Positions 1-10,925 of a stretch of DNA of 64,000 bases are shown piece by piece (position 1 is the stretch's first letter; each line of letters begins with the position of its first letter). The position numbers were made by a program, and so were the translations under genes. A model generated the notes under the pieces. That model was not told where the DNA came from, did not search any database, and worked only from the letters and a program-made list of their open reading frames with translations. Source of the DNA: Deroplatys truncata (Eukaryota > Arthropoda > Insecta > Mantodea > Mantidae); NCBI GenBank assembly GCA_030765065.1, contig CM060985.1:992001-1056000 (forward strand). Direction: 5' to 3'.

Positions 1-3000
1 CAACGTACTCGGTATTGTAAATTGACAGCAGGGACATCTCCAATGTCTCACACCATATACATACTTGTAACTGTTGTATTGTAACACAATGACTGTGTAT
101 TGTAAATTGACAGCAGGGACAGTTCCAATGTCTCACACCATACACATACTTGTAACTGTTGTACCGTAACACAACGTACTCGGTATTGTAAATTGACAGC
201 AGGGATATCTCCAATGTCTCACACCATATACATACTTGTAACTGTTATATTGTAACACAACGTACTCTGTATTGTAAATTGACAGCAGGGACAGTTCCAA
301 TGTCTCACACCATATACATACTTGTAACTGTTGTATTGTAACACAACGTACTCGGTACTGTAAATTGACAGCAGGGACAGTTCCAATGTCTCACACAATA
401 TACATACTTGTAACTGTTGTATTGTAACACAACGTACTCTGTATTGTAAATTGACAGCAGGGACATCTCCAATGTCTCACACCATGTATATACTTGTACC
501 TGTTGTATTGTAACACAACATACTTGGTTTTGTAAACTGACAGCACGGATCATTCCAATGTCTCACACCATATACATACTTGTAACTGTTGTAGTGTAAC
601 ACAATGACTGTGTATTGTAAATTGACAGCGGGGACAGTTCCAATGTCTCACATCATATACATACCTGTAACTGTTGTAGTGTAACACAACGACTGTGTAT
701 TGTAAGTTGACAGCAGGGACAGTTCCAATGTCTCACACCATATACATACTTGTAACTGTTGTACTGTAACACAACGTACTCGGTATTGTAAATTGACAGC
801 AGGGATATTTCCAATGTCTCACACCATATACATACCTGTAAATGTTGTATTGTAACACAACGTATTCTGTATTGTAAATTGACCCCAGGGACAGTTCCAA
901 TGTCACACACCATATACATACCTGTAACTGTAGTATTGTAACACAACGTACTCTGTATTGTAAATTGACAACAGGGACAGTTCCAATGTCTTACACCATA
1001 TACACAATTGTAACTGTTCTTTTGTAAAACATGGTCCTCTGTATTGTAAATTGACAGCACGGATAGTTCCAATGTCTCACACCATAAACATACCTGTAAC
1101 TGTTGTATTGTAACACAACATATTCTGTATTGTAAATTGACAGCAGGGACAGCTCCAATGTCTCACACCATATACATACCTGTAACTGTTGTATTGTAAC
1201 ACAACGTATTCTGTATTGTAAATTGACCCCAGGGACAGTTCCAATGTCTCACACCATATACATACCTGTAACTGTTGTAGTGTAACACAACATACTCGGT
1301 ATTGTAAATTGACAGCAGCGACAGTTCCAATGTCTCACACCATATACATACCTGTAACTGTAGTATTGTAACACAACGTACTCTGTATTGTAAATTGACA
1401 ACAGGGACAGTTCCAATGTCTTACACCATATACACAATTGTAACTGTTCTTTTGTAAAACAAGGTCCTCTGTATTGTAAATTGACCGCAGGAACAGTTCC
1501 AATGTCTCACACCATATACATACCTGTAAATATTGTATTTTAACACAACGTATTCTGTATTGTAAATTGACAGCAGGGACAGTTCCAATGTCTCAAACCA
1601 TATACATACCTGTAACTGTTGTACTGCAACACAACGTACTCGGTATTGTAAATTGACAGCACAGACAGTTCCAATGTCTCACACCATATACATACCTGTA
1701 AATGTTGTATTTTAACACAATGTATTCTGTATTGTAAATTGACAGCAGGGACAGTTCCAATGTCTCACACCATATACATACCTGTAACTGTTGTGCTGTA
1801 ACACAACGTATTCTGTATTGTAAATTGACAGCAGGGACAGTTCCAATGTCTCAAACCATATACATACCTGTAACTGTTGTAGTGTAACAAAACATACTCG
1901 GTATTGTAAATTGACAGCAGCGACAGTTCCAATGTCTCATACCATATTCATACCTGTAACTGTAGTATTGTAACACAACGTACTCTGTATTGTAAATTGA
2001 CAGCAGGGACAGTTCCAATGTCTCACACCATATACATACTTGCAGCTGTTGTAGTGTAACACAACGACTGTGTATTGTAAATTGACAGCAGGGACAGTTC
2101 CAATGTCTCACACCATATACATACTTGTAATTGTTGTACAGTAACACAACGTACTCGGTATTGTAAATTGACAGCAGGAACAGTTCGAATGTCTCACACC
2201 ATATACATACCTGTAACTGTTGCACTGTAACAGAACATACTCTGTATTGTAAATTGACAGCAGACACAGTTCCAATGTCTCACACCATATACACAACTGT
2301 AACTGTTGTGTTGTAACACAAGGTACTCTGCATTGTAAATTGACAGCAGGAACAGTTCCAATGTCTCACACCATATACACAACTGTAACTGTTGTATTGT
2401 AACACAAGGTACTCTGTATTGTAAATTGACAGCAGGGACAGTTCCAATGTCTCACACCATATACACAACTGTAACTGTTGAATTGTAACACAAGGTACTC
2501 TGTATTGTAAATTGACAGCAGGGACAGTTGCAATGTCTCACATCATATACATACCTGTAACTGTTGTAGTGTAACACGACTGTGTATTGTAAATTGACAG
2601 CAGGGACAGTTCCAATATCTCACATCATATACATACCTGTAACTGTTGTAGTGTAACACAACGACTGTGTATTGTAAACTGACAGCAGGGACAGTTCCAA
2701 TGTCTCACACCATATACATACCTGTAACTGTTGTACTGTAACACAACATACTCGGTATTGTAAATTGACAGCAGGGACAGTTCCAATGTCTCAAACCATA
2801 TACATACCTGTAAATGTTGTATTGTAACACAACGTATTCTGTATTGTAAATTGACAGCAGGGACAGTTCCAATGTCTCAAACCATATACATACCTGTAAA
2901 TGTTGTACTGTAACACAACATACTTGGTATTGTAAATTGACAGCAGGAACAGTTCCAATGTCTCACACCATATACATACCTCTAACTGTTGTACTGTAAC

Positions 3001-4030
3001 ACAACATACTCGGTATTGTAAATTGACAGCAGGGACAGTTCCAATGTCTCACACCATATACATACTTGTAACTGTTGTACTGTAACACAACATACTCGGT
3101 ATTGTAAATTGACAGCAGGGACAGTTCCAATGTCTCACCCCATATACATACCTGTAACTGTAGTATTGTAACACAACATACTCGGTATTGTAAATTGATA
3201 GAAGGAACAGTTCCAATGTCTCACACCATATACATACCTGTAACTGTTGTACTGTAGCACAACATACTCGGTATTGTAAATTGACAGCAGGAACAGTTCC
3301 AATGTCTCACACCATATACATACCTGTAACTGTTGTACTGTAACACAACATACTCGGTATTGTAAATTGACAGCAGGGACAGTTCCAATGTCTCACACCA
3401 TATACATACCTGTAACTGTTGTACTGTAACACAACATACTCGGTATTGTAAATTGAAGCAGGGACAGTTTCAATGTCTCACACCATATACATACCTGTAA
3501 CTGTAGTATTGTAACACAACATACTCGGTATTGTAAATTGACAGCAGCGACAGTTCCAATGTCTCACACCATATACATACCTGTAACTGTAGTATTGTAA
3601 CACAACGTACTCTGTATTGTAAATTGACAACAGGGACAGTTCCAATGTCTTACACCATATACACAATTGTAACTATTGTTTTGTAAAACAAGGTACTCTG
3701 TATTGTAAATTGACAGCAGGGACAGTTCTAATGTCTCACATCATATACATACCTGTAACTGTTGTAGTGTAACACAAGGTACTCTGTATTGTAAATTGAC
3801 AGCAGTGACAGTTCCAATGTCTCACATCATATACATACCTGTAACTGTTGTTTTGTAACACAACGTACTCAGTATTGTAAATTGACAGCAGCGACAGTTC
3901 CAATGTCTCACACCATATACATACCTGTAACTGTTGTTTTGTAACACAACGTACTCGGTGTTGTAAATTGACAGCAGGGACAGTTCCAATGTCTCACACC
4001 ATATACATACCTGTAACTGTTGTATTGTAA
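1..4030. repeat. 86-bp satellite array (left part cut by window edge)
   Basis: About 47 head-to-tail monomers of 86 bp, with 85-bp variants that carry GACTGTG in place of GTACTCGG. Each monomer has the anchors TATTGTAAATTGACAGCAGG, GTTCCAATGTCTCAC, CATATACATAC and TGTAACTGTTGTATTGTAAC. Monomers differ by a few substitutions each. The array starts before position 1 and ends abruptly at TGTATTGTAAATGACTC. Because 86 is not a multiple of 3, any stop-poor frame passes through all three phases, which creates short open frames on the minus strand. These have no codon-level conservation and are not genes. No similarity to the 100-bp or 97-bp satellites was seen by eye. Confidence 0.97.
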
Positions 4031-4529
4031 ATGACTCTCTATACGAAGATCATTATTTAGAACTTGTCATAAAAATACTTTGGTTCTCAGGCAGAATGTT
4101 ACCACAAGTCCATATTCTTTGTTCTGGATGATAATACTATAGTGTAAGACAGACTACAGAGCCAATCTACATTGTGTGGGAATAGCGTGTTTACTTTATA
4201 TTCCATATCAATCTAGGATGGGGTGAAATGCGTGGTTAAGGTTTTTTCCCCAGTAAATTTCCTTATCTTCTGCAGACAATTTAACTCAAAAAGTTATCTG
4301 TGGTACATTTGTACAATTTGTTTCTACAAATTCAAATATATGCATTATATGTGTGTGAATCAAATATAAATGAGACTTTTTGTTTAGAGGCATAATTTTA
4401 AACAGAGTGCACTGCGACTGTTTTGGGTGAGGATATCAGGAATAGGGACAACACATCATCATTTTGCAGAGACATGCAGCGCAGTTAGGTAATCAGTCAG
4501 TTTCAAGGGCTTGGAATGCAAGAAAGTCT
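4031..4529. other. AT-rich DNA without recognisable feature
   Basis: Single-copy-looking sequence between the 86-bp array and the mariner relic. No open frame of note, no RNA gene and no repeat copy was recognised on either strand. The 5' part of the mariner element may extend into it but cannot be aligned by eye. Confidence 0.5.
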
Positions 4530-4905
4530 GTGAAAATGATAGACATTATCATAATCCAAGGACATGCATTACGGAGTAGAACATTCCAGCCATTCGTGAT
4601 CTTCTTGAAGACGACCGATATTTGATCAATGCGGCATATTACTGTGACCGCAAGGTTAACTGCTTATCACAGCAAACAATGTGGCCAGCTGTTAAGAGAA
4701 GTCATTCTTCTCCATAATAATGCCAGGCTCCAACGTGCACAGCTCACTCGCTGGCCGTAAATTGGAAGAAATGAAATGTACATCACCCTCCCTGCAGTCC
4801 AGACTTACTGCTCTGCACCACTCAAGGAGGGTGGAAGGCTTCTTGCATCATAACAGGCTGATGGCACAACCCTGCTGTACATTGAGCAGCTGTTGCATCA
4901 AATAA
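4530..4905 (+). pseudogene. Decayed mariner-like (Tc1/mariner) transposase fragment
   Basis: Transposase of a cut-and-paste DNA element, now dead. Read across frames, 4550-4630 gives HNPRTCITE, a stop, then NIPAIRDLLEDDRYL, resembling the linker after the first helix-turn-helix of mariner transposases (usually DNPR.GRPxTE...I...LxxDDRxxT). After a large deletion, 4686-4740 gives QLLREVILLHNNARLQRAQL. This matches the block around the second catalytic Asp (HDNARPH.A), but that Asp is Asn here. Near 4817-4850 PLKEGGRLLAS matches the PLKE.LGG block, and near 4885-4905 IEQLLHQ matches the C-terminus. Stops, frameshifts and loss of the first catalytic Asp region make it non-functional. Its terminal inverted repeats were not found. 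Family assignment rests on recalled motif order. Confidence 0.72.
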
Positions 4906-5059
4906 AAACTTGTATATATTTGATTTGCTTAATATATTCACATAAAAAGTGATTTTTCTATCCATATACGTTACTTTTAACTAGAAATAATTTGTTATTT
5001 TACTGAGCGCTGTATTAAGTTATTGCATTGGATGAAAATACATTCCATGGCAGAGATGA

Positions 5060-5560
5060 GTAATGCAATAAAGAAACAACCAGGTTTAGGTGTTATACTT
5101 CCTGAATTTCTAAAAACCTACAAGAAGATATGGAACACCTGTGTGTATAGTCCAACAGACTGGAAAAAAAATCACAAATAATACCAATTCCAAAACCAGA
5201 CCTAAGTCTCTAACTTCTCAAATGACCCCCTTCTGTCTGATTTCACCAACAAACCACCAAGTAATGACAATTACAAAGGAAAGAGCATAATCTTTAGCAA
5301 CTTTCATAGATTTCCAAAGAGCTTTTGATCGTATGGAGATCAGAACTTAACTAAATTAAAGAGTATTAAGATCAAATCTAAGATGGTTTATGCAACATTG
5401 GATGTCCATAAAATATAATAACACAATGTCCAAATTCAAACACACTTCCACAAGGATCTATAACAAGGCCAATATTCTTTATAATTATATAATTTCCCAT
5501 ATAAAATACAAAAACTAAGCAAATACATAAAGATCACTGATAATGTCATCTGACTACTAT
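5060..5560 (+). pseudogene. LINE reverse-transcriptase remnant, Jockey/CR1-like
   Basis: Part of the reverse transcriptase of a non-LTR retrotransposon, which copied element RNA into DNA at the target site. 5092-5166 reads VILPEFLKTYKKIW and then SPTDWKK. After a one-base shift in the A-run, SQIIPIPKPD (5172 onward) matches the first RT block. TFIDFQRAFDRME (5300-5338) is motif A with its catalytic Asp. TLPQGSITRPIFF (5442-5480) is motif B; the LPQGS form points to Jockey/CR1-type LINEs rather than R2. ITDNVI (about 5530-5550) is probably the ruined YADD motif. Motifs A and B lie in different frames, with several in-frame stops. The 0.9-kb repeat copy follows immediately. No intact start or end was found. 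Confidence 0.82.
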
Positions 5561-5654
5561 GTGTCTACTGACTATTGTTACAGAGCTTATTGTTCTTTCT
5601 AATTCTTGATAAACCTTCATAATGCATTTAAACATTTAGCCTGACCAGGCTAAA

Positions 5655-6087
5655 GCAGTAATCAGACTTTAAAATAAAAATGCCCATACAATGATTTTGA
5701 AATTCCTTGCTCTTTGCAGGATCACAAAAAAAGAATAGTTACTTACCACCTCAAGAAAGTATAAGTATTTGGAAACTGAAACCAATAACAAAGAATACCT
5801 CGGAAATGGTTAATGCAACAAAAAAGTTCTATTTGACATAAATTGTGTGATTTAATGAGATCTACATTTTTTGCGTAGTGTTTTTGTCTAGCTGTTATGG
5901 TTCATCAGTTTCAGAATGAAGAGGACTTTACAGGCTATTCAACATAAACATTTTATTTGTCAAAGAGGCAATTATGAACATTTTTTCCAGGTAAAGGGTC
6001 AGGGGTTTCCTTGGAAGATGAAGTTAAATACCAAAATTCACACTTAATTTTTTGTTTTTGAATCTCCCCCTCCCTCTCTTTCACACC
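5655..6087. repeat. 0.9-kb dispersed repeat, copy B (partial)
   Basis: Aligns by eye with the other copies through the blocks TTTGAAATTCC..GCTCTTTGCA, ACATAAATTGTGTGATTTAA, CAGAATGAAGAGGACTT, AACATTTTATTTGTC and GTAAAGGGT. It ends in the CT/CA-rich tract CTCCCCCTCCCTCTCTTTC that all longer copies carry at this place. The part beyond that tract is missing, and copy A starts directly afterwards, head to tail. No conserved open frame was found. It follows the Jockey-like LINE relic, but this could be coincidence. Confidence 0.75.
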
Positions 6088-7020
6088 ATCTGATGTGATA
6101 CATTCACATGACTTTCTCTACCCTCTATTTTTATTAGTGGATATACAAACTATTCTTACTAAAGCTTATTCTTCTATCTACAACATTTAAACTAAATAAA
6201 CCTTTGCAAAAATAACTACCAAACACATTTTATTATAAATACTAAAAGAACAGCAATAGCCAAATGTTTAACAACTGGATGCTAAATGCTGGCCTTAAAA
6301 TTCCATACCGTTTCCATGCAATTGCAAGAAACAACTGAAATTTAATAAAAAATTAAATTGACTTTTATTTATGGACTCTCTAACTGCTGTGGTTTTTAGT
6401 ATCCCATTCTATACTGGGCGTGTAATTTTGCTCACAGGTCTTTTACGTGCCATAAATATATGACATGGTTCCACCAGTTTTACTTCCCTTCCAAAGCAAG
6501 CCATCGCCCTCCGCCAGGTTTGAACTTGCGACCTCAGCAACTAGAGGCTAGGCATGGGGCTTTAAAGGAATGACAAGTATTGAACCTTTAACAACAGATA
6601 TCTCAGAAACAGCTTATGTCCTAAAAAAAACTTAAATTGTATGTTTTAAAGAGAGGGGGTGTGTATTGCTTAATGTTTACAAAATTCTTTCAGAATGAAG
6701 AGGACTTCCTAGGCTCAAGATATACATTTTATTTGTCATGTAAATATCTTTCATATATGGTATTTTAATCAAAATATTAGAGCCATTTTTTAGAAAATCT
6801 CCATTTAAGGGTAGTTGGGGTGGAAGATACTAAACTGAAATACCAAGTGTGGTATTTATCACACTTTTCCTTCTTGAGTTATGCTGTTTGCAGGCACACA
6901 CATGCACATCTTTCCAAAAAGGCACCTCAAAAATATATTTCTGGTGAAATCTCAGTATCAAATCTTTAGGTGAAATTTAAATACATCCCCTACTTACTAT
7001 ATGATGCAGTAGAGAAAGTA
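6088..7020. repeat. 0.9-kb dispersed repeat, copy A (interrupted by a SINE)
   Basis: Near full-length copy starting at TCTGATGTGATACATTCAC and ending at GTAGAGAAAGTAA. It shares with copy F the blocks TGACTTTCTCTACC, ACTAAAGCTTATT, CAAATGTTTAACAACTGG, CGCAAGAAACAACTGAAA (one base different here), ATATCTCA.AAACAGCT, GAATGAAGAGGACTTCC, TACCAAGTGTGGTATTTATC and a short CA tract near 6893-6908. Between CAACTGAAA and GGGGCTTTAAA it is split by an inverted SINE (about 6341-6556). Removing that insert restores collinearity with copy F. Nothing suggests coding capacity. Confidence 0.8.
6341..6556 (-). mobile_element. Truncated tRNA-derived SINE, inverted
   Basis: The reverse complement of this stretch matches the SINE at 12842-13137. 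Shared blocks include CTAGAGGCTAG (tRNA-like head), CATCGCCCTCCGCC, TTTACTTCCCTTCC, TCTTTTACGTGCC, GTAATTTTGCTCA, CCCATTCTATA.TGGGCGTG and TTTATTTATGGAC. Relative to that copy it lacks about 29 bp (the GGGCATAAAAATCG region) and about 22 bp (the AGCCTGATAAAGAGGC region). Its head is cut off inside the tRNA-related part, so no A box remains. No target-site duplication is visible. It sits inside copy A of the 0.9-kb repeat, so it is younger than that copy. Confidence 0.85.
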
Positions 7021-7904
7021 AAAATGCTTTCTTCAGAATCAAGGAGCCTCAAAATGTGTATTTTGATACTGACTCTGGCATGTGCAAAAGAGTACAAGGT
7101 TTTTTTAAACCACATAGAGTGCGTGACACTAACATCTACCTGTCACAGGGAGGGGAAATTATTCCATTTCCATGATTTTAAGTCAGCTTTATCTCTGTGA
7201 CTTGCTCATGTAGAGTATCCCACAGTCCACGGTAAAAGCTGTAGGTCCCCTCACTACCACTGGAGGCAATAGAATCCACCTCAGAAATGGGTCATATGGG
7301 GAGCGTTAGAAAGGACAACATTTTAAGAAAAAAGCATGAGTACGCACTCTGAACACTGAAATAGAGGGCATAATTTCATTCAAATCAGGTACTTCTGCCC
7401 TCACCACAAATATGTCCTCCACCTGTTGCATGGATGTAACTAAAATGTTAAATTATGAGCTTAAAGAAAATGTGTTGCCATGTTTTGAATCTGGCTAAAA
7501 GCTGAATAAAATTAAGAGTTTATATGGACAGACCATTAATTTTTAGGTTTATTTCCCAAAATATTCATAATATTAATGTTAGAAATATAACCACATTATC
7601 TCCAAAACAAATGCACTTATTTACATGTTGTTAATTTGTTAAGTAAATTTTAATGAGTCTATAGTGTTTTGACTTTTTATAGTTCTCTTATTTCTTACTC
7701 ATACTTGTTCTTATTAGACTTTTTTTGTTTCAGTTCAATTGATCCCTTACTGAACCCATTTTAAGACTATGTGTACATTAAGTAAAAAAAAAAAGTAATG
7801 AGCTACTTTCAGAGTTCACTACAGATGATAAGATAGGTGTGTATGTTGATGCAAACTTCACATGTCATCAGAGTAAATTAATGGTTACTGTGTGTCACTT
7901 GTGA
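7021..7904. other. AT-rich DNA without recognisable feature
   Basis: No gene, RNA gene or tandem repeat was recognised. Short open frames exist but lack any family motif. The last part may hold the diverged beginning of repeat copy D. Confidence 0.45.
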
Positions 7905-8430
7905 GGTTAAAATTCCAGTGTCCGCAACTGCTTTTATTTTTCTTGTATAACATTATAAAACCTAATATAGTTTCATTACACATTTTGTTGGGCAGAGTCA
8001 ATCTTTTCACAAAACCATCTCCAATATGGTTAATGATGACACAGGTTGTGCTTTTACATTTGAATGAAGAGAACTTCACATTCTATTAGTCTTAAACATA
8101 TGCTAGTTTAATCAAAACTGTTGAAAGTGTTTCCACGCAAAGAGTAGTTTGAGGAGGGAGGATTTTCTTGAAAATCTTTGGAATTAATCCTTGGAGCATA
8201 CTGAACTTGAATATCAAGTTTGATATGCATATTGGACTTTTGTTTTTAAGTCTCACACCCCCCCCACACACACCCCACCCCCACCCCCCCACACGCACAC
8301 ACACCTTTTTAGAAAATGCTCTTTTTTGGTATCAGGGGGTCTCAAAACTTGCATTTCTAGTGAACTTTTTGGGTGGAATGCAACATTTCTCTACTTATGT
8401 ACTACAGGTGTAACAGAAAGTACTTCATTG
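7905..8430. repeat. 0.9-kb dispersed repeat, copy D (3' two thirds)
   Basis: Matches the family from AAAATTCCAGTG onward: TTGAATGAAGAGAACTTCAC, TAGTTTAATCAAAAC, GAGGATTTTCTTGAAAATCTT, TTTTGTTTTTAAGTCTCAC and GGTGGAATGCAACATTTCTC. The internal tract at 8258-8303 is here a C-rich and CA-rich run, showing how variable the microsatellite seed is between copies. Open frames over this tract encode only low-complexity Pro/His/Thr on one strand and Gly-rich runs on the other. Confidence 0.75.
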
Positions 8431-8779
8431 GCCAAATTGCAGAAGAAGATTATATAAATTTAATGTGATCACACTCGAGCAGGTAATGCAGGAATACCAT
8501 CATCTGTAGGATGCTCATTAGTTTTTTCTTAAGATATACTCCCTCTGATATACGTAAGCTAAGCTACTGAGCAAGGCATCAACAAAATCAGCTAAGCCCT
8601 TACAAACAAGCTCACATGTATGCAACAAAACAGAATGAAAAAGACAGAGGCGTTAGTCTGTTAGTGCAGAGGACAAGTGTGTTTCAATGAAAATAGGATC
8701 ATTCCAACATTACCTTTACTTACCGTCGACCTGTAATAAATAGTGAAGCTGATGCCAAATGTGTTTGCTCAAAAATTAC

Positions 8780-9062
8780 TATTGCAAACATTCATATGAC
8801 TTTTTCTACCTACTATCATTTATTTTGATATAGCTTCTACAAACTATGAAACCTATTTTCCTATCTACTCCATCTTTGCATAATAGTTTCACTGCAAATA
8901 CAAGGATGGATCTGAATCAATAGCCAGATATTTAAAAACTGGCCTTGAAATTCCACAACTTTAAACCAATAACAACAGACATCTTGAAAATAGCACCCAT
9001 GCACACGCACATGTTTTTTTATTCAGTGGGCCTCAAAACACAATGTTTAACAAACTTCTTGT
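8780..9062. repeat. 0.9-kb dispersed repeat, copy C (internally deleted)
   Basis: The blocks ACATTCATATGACTTT, CTATCTACTCCATCTTTGCA, GGCCTTGAAATTCCA and ACAACAGACATCTTGAAAA match the first half of the family. The sequence then jumps to ATGCACACGCACATG and AGTGGGCCTCAAAACA, which belong to the tract and the end of the family. The middle, including the GAATGAAGAGGACTT block, is deleted. Confidence 0.65.
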
Positions 9063-9659
9063 TGTGCGAACAGAAATAATTGTTGTACCTTCTAAAATAT
9101 TATCAAAATTGTGTAAATCACAAAATCCACCACAAATGTTGTGCTTATGTAACATTTTTTGAAAATTAATAGCATATGAAATATTCCCATTTATTTTATT
9201 TCAAGTCCTCCTTCCCTCCACTTTAGGGAAAGTATTACAGTATATTTTGTAAGTGAGACCTAAGGTATTATCAAGTTTCATGGCAATTGTGATCAGTTGG
9301 GGAATTTAATGTTATACCACAGCACAATGAGTTTTTCAGTCTGATCGATTCTTTCCAACTTTACCCTACATACAGCACGGGTGGAAAAACAATTAACAAA
9401 CTAGTTGGACTTTATGTTTTCAGTATTTCTAATTAACATGTTTCAAAGTATCTGCTTTTAGGTGCAGACATTTACTTTTAACAGCCCTAACATTTTGACA
9501 CTAAAATTAGAACTGAAAAGTTATTATGTAACGATGGATTTACAAACATGTTGGAGTCATAAAGGAACATAGGTACTTGTGAAGATGAGAAGCAAATAGT
9601 TGCTGTTACTCCAAGCAATATACACACATGATCATGAAGTCACCACCAACAAGAACAGC
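9063..9659. other. AT-rich DNA without recognisable feature
   Basis: No family motif, RNA gene or tandem repeat was recognised. More upstream parts of the R2-like LINE may lie here but are too decayed to call by eye. Confidence 0.45.
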
Positions 9660-9979
9660 AATGCATATTGATGATCTTATCAAGCATAATGGAAAGTTGA
9701 TTTTGCACATTGAGAAGTCATTTCTTTGTTGCTGATCTACAATATGTTTTCACCTGCTTTCAATTCCTCTAATAATGCCGTCAAACACATGCATCGCCAT
9801 ACAGCAATTCAAGAAACTGGCCTACAACTGAATGTAAATAAATCCACATGGGTTTGCATTAAGAACAGTAGACTTACAAAGAAATCCTTTTCGTCAAAGA
9901 AGACTGCAAAATTACCACTATTAAAAATAATGACAATTAAATATCTTGGAGTTTCATTCTGAGATTCAATTAGCTTTGA

Positions 9980-9980
<1 letters not shown>
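9660..9980 (+). pseudogene. R2-like LINE ORF2 remnant, RT palm/thumb segment
   Basis: Fragment of the polyprotein of a non-LTR retrotransposon. HIDDLIKHNGKL (about 9663) resembles the stretch after RT motif B. FVADLQYVF (about 9725) is a probable relic of the F/Y-ADD catalytic motif, with its second Asp lost. After a frame change, ETGLQLNVNKSTWV (about 9810-9855) is the motif D region and IKYLGVSF (9939-9962) is the thumb motif. A stop follows, then DSISFD, where the line breaks off at an ATT microsatellite and repeat copy F. The reading resumes at 10926, so this and the next segment are one element. R2-like assignment is inferred from the downstream zinc-finger and endonuclease-like motifs. 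Confidence 0.78.

Positions 9981-10027
<47 letters not shown>
9981..10027. repeat. (ATT)n microsatellite at the insertion junction
   Basis: About 15 uninterrupted ATT triplets lying exactly between the broken LINE frame and repeat copy F. Read on the minus strand it is a (TAA)n run directly after copy F, as expected of a retroposon tail. An independent microsatellite is the alternative. Confidence 0.95.
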
Positions 10028-10028
<1 letters not shown>

Positions 10029-10925
10029 AAAACTACAGAAAAAATTCTGATGCGATACATTCATATGACTTTCTCTACCTTTTATCTTTATTAGTGAGTA
10101 TACCAACTATTTTTACTAAAGCTTATTTGCTTATCTACTACATTTTAATCCAAATAAACCATTGCAAAAATAGCTACATTACACATTTCGTTACAGATAG
10201 AATGAGAACAGCGATAGTCAAATGTTTAACAACTGGACACTATATGCTGACCTTAAATTCCGTACTCTTTCCACACAATCGCAAGAAACAACTGAAAATC
10301 GATGAGCTTTAAAATAATGATAAGTATTGAACAATTTGAACCTTTAATAATGGATATCTCACAAACAGCTAATGCTACAGAAAAGCTTATTTTAAGTAAA
10401 TTGTGTGTTTTAAAGAGATGTACAGTTTTCATCTACTGATTAATGTTTACCAGTTATACAAGATTATACAAAATTCCTTCCGAATGAAGAGGACTTCCCA
10501 GAAAATTAAAGATATACATTTTAATTTGGATGTAGATATCTTAGTATGTTATATTTTAATCAAAATCGTTAAGAGCTATTTTTTAAAAAATCAAAATTTT
10601 TAAAAAATGTTCCATGTAAAGGGTAGTTGGGATGGGAGGATTTTCTTGTAAATCTTAGTGTCACATCTTTGGAAGGTACTGAACCTAAATACCAAGTGTG
10701 GTATTTATCTGACTTTTTGTTTTTGAGTCTCTCTCTCTGTCACGTGCACATGCACACACAGAACCTCTTATGTAAAAATGTTTTTTTTTATTCAAGGAGC
10801 CTGAAAACATGTATTTCCAGTGAAACCTCGATATTGAATTTTTTGGTGGAATGCAATACCTTCTCTACGTACTATGTAAGTGGTAGAGAAAGTAACTAGA
10901 TCTTACACATCACCAATACTTAAGG
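10028..10925. repeat. 0.9-kb dispersed repeat, copy F (most complete)
   Basis: Best reference copy. It runs from AAAAACTACAGAAAAAATTC to GTAGAGAAAGTAA near 10894, followed by a short stretch up to the resumed LINE frame. Its CT/CA seed tract is at about 10725-10760. It is inserted into the R2-like LINE: protein-level matches stop at 9980 and resume at 10926. If the adjacent ATT run is its tail, the element lies on the minus strand. Read on the plus strand, one block gives CLTTGHYML, and the matching block of copy E gives LLRTGHYVMAF. These resemble an LRTGH motif found near the C-terminus of some LINE proteins, so a decayed LINE 3' end on the plus strand is the competing view. Confidence 0.8.

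Noticed and set aside
305-3666. Minus-strand open frames of 62-139 codons in the 86-bp array
   Set aside because: They follow the satellite phase by 86-bp steps and encode the same rotating words in shifted frames.
5685-5815. LINE thumb motif (KYKYLETETN) after the Jockey-like RT
   Set aside because: The same stretch aligns at the nucleotide level with non-coding copies A, E and F of the 0.9-kb repeat, so the protein-like reading is probably chance.
8092-8413. Gly-rich and Pro/His/Thr-rich small open frames
   Set aside because: They are created by the C-rich and CA-rich tract in repeat copy D.
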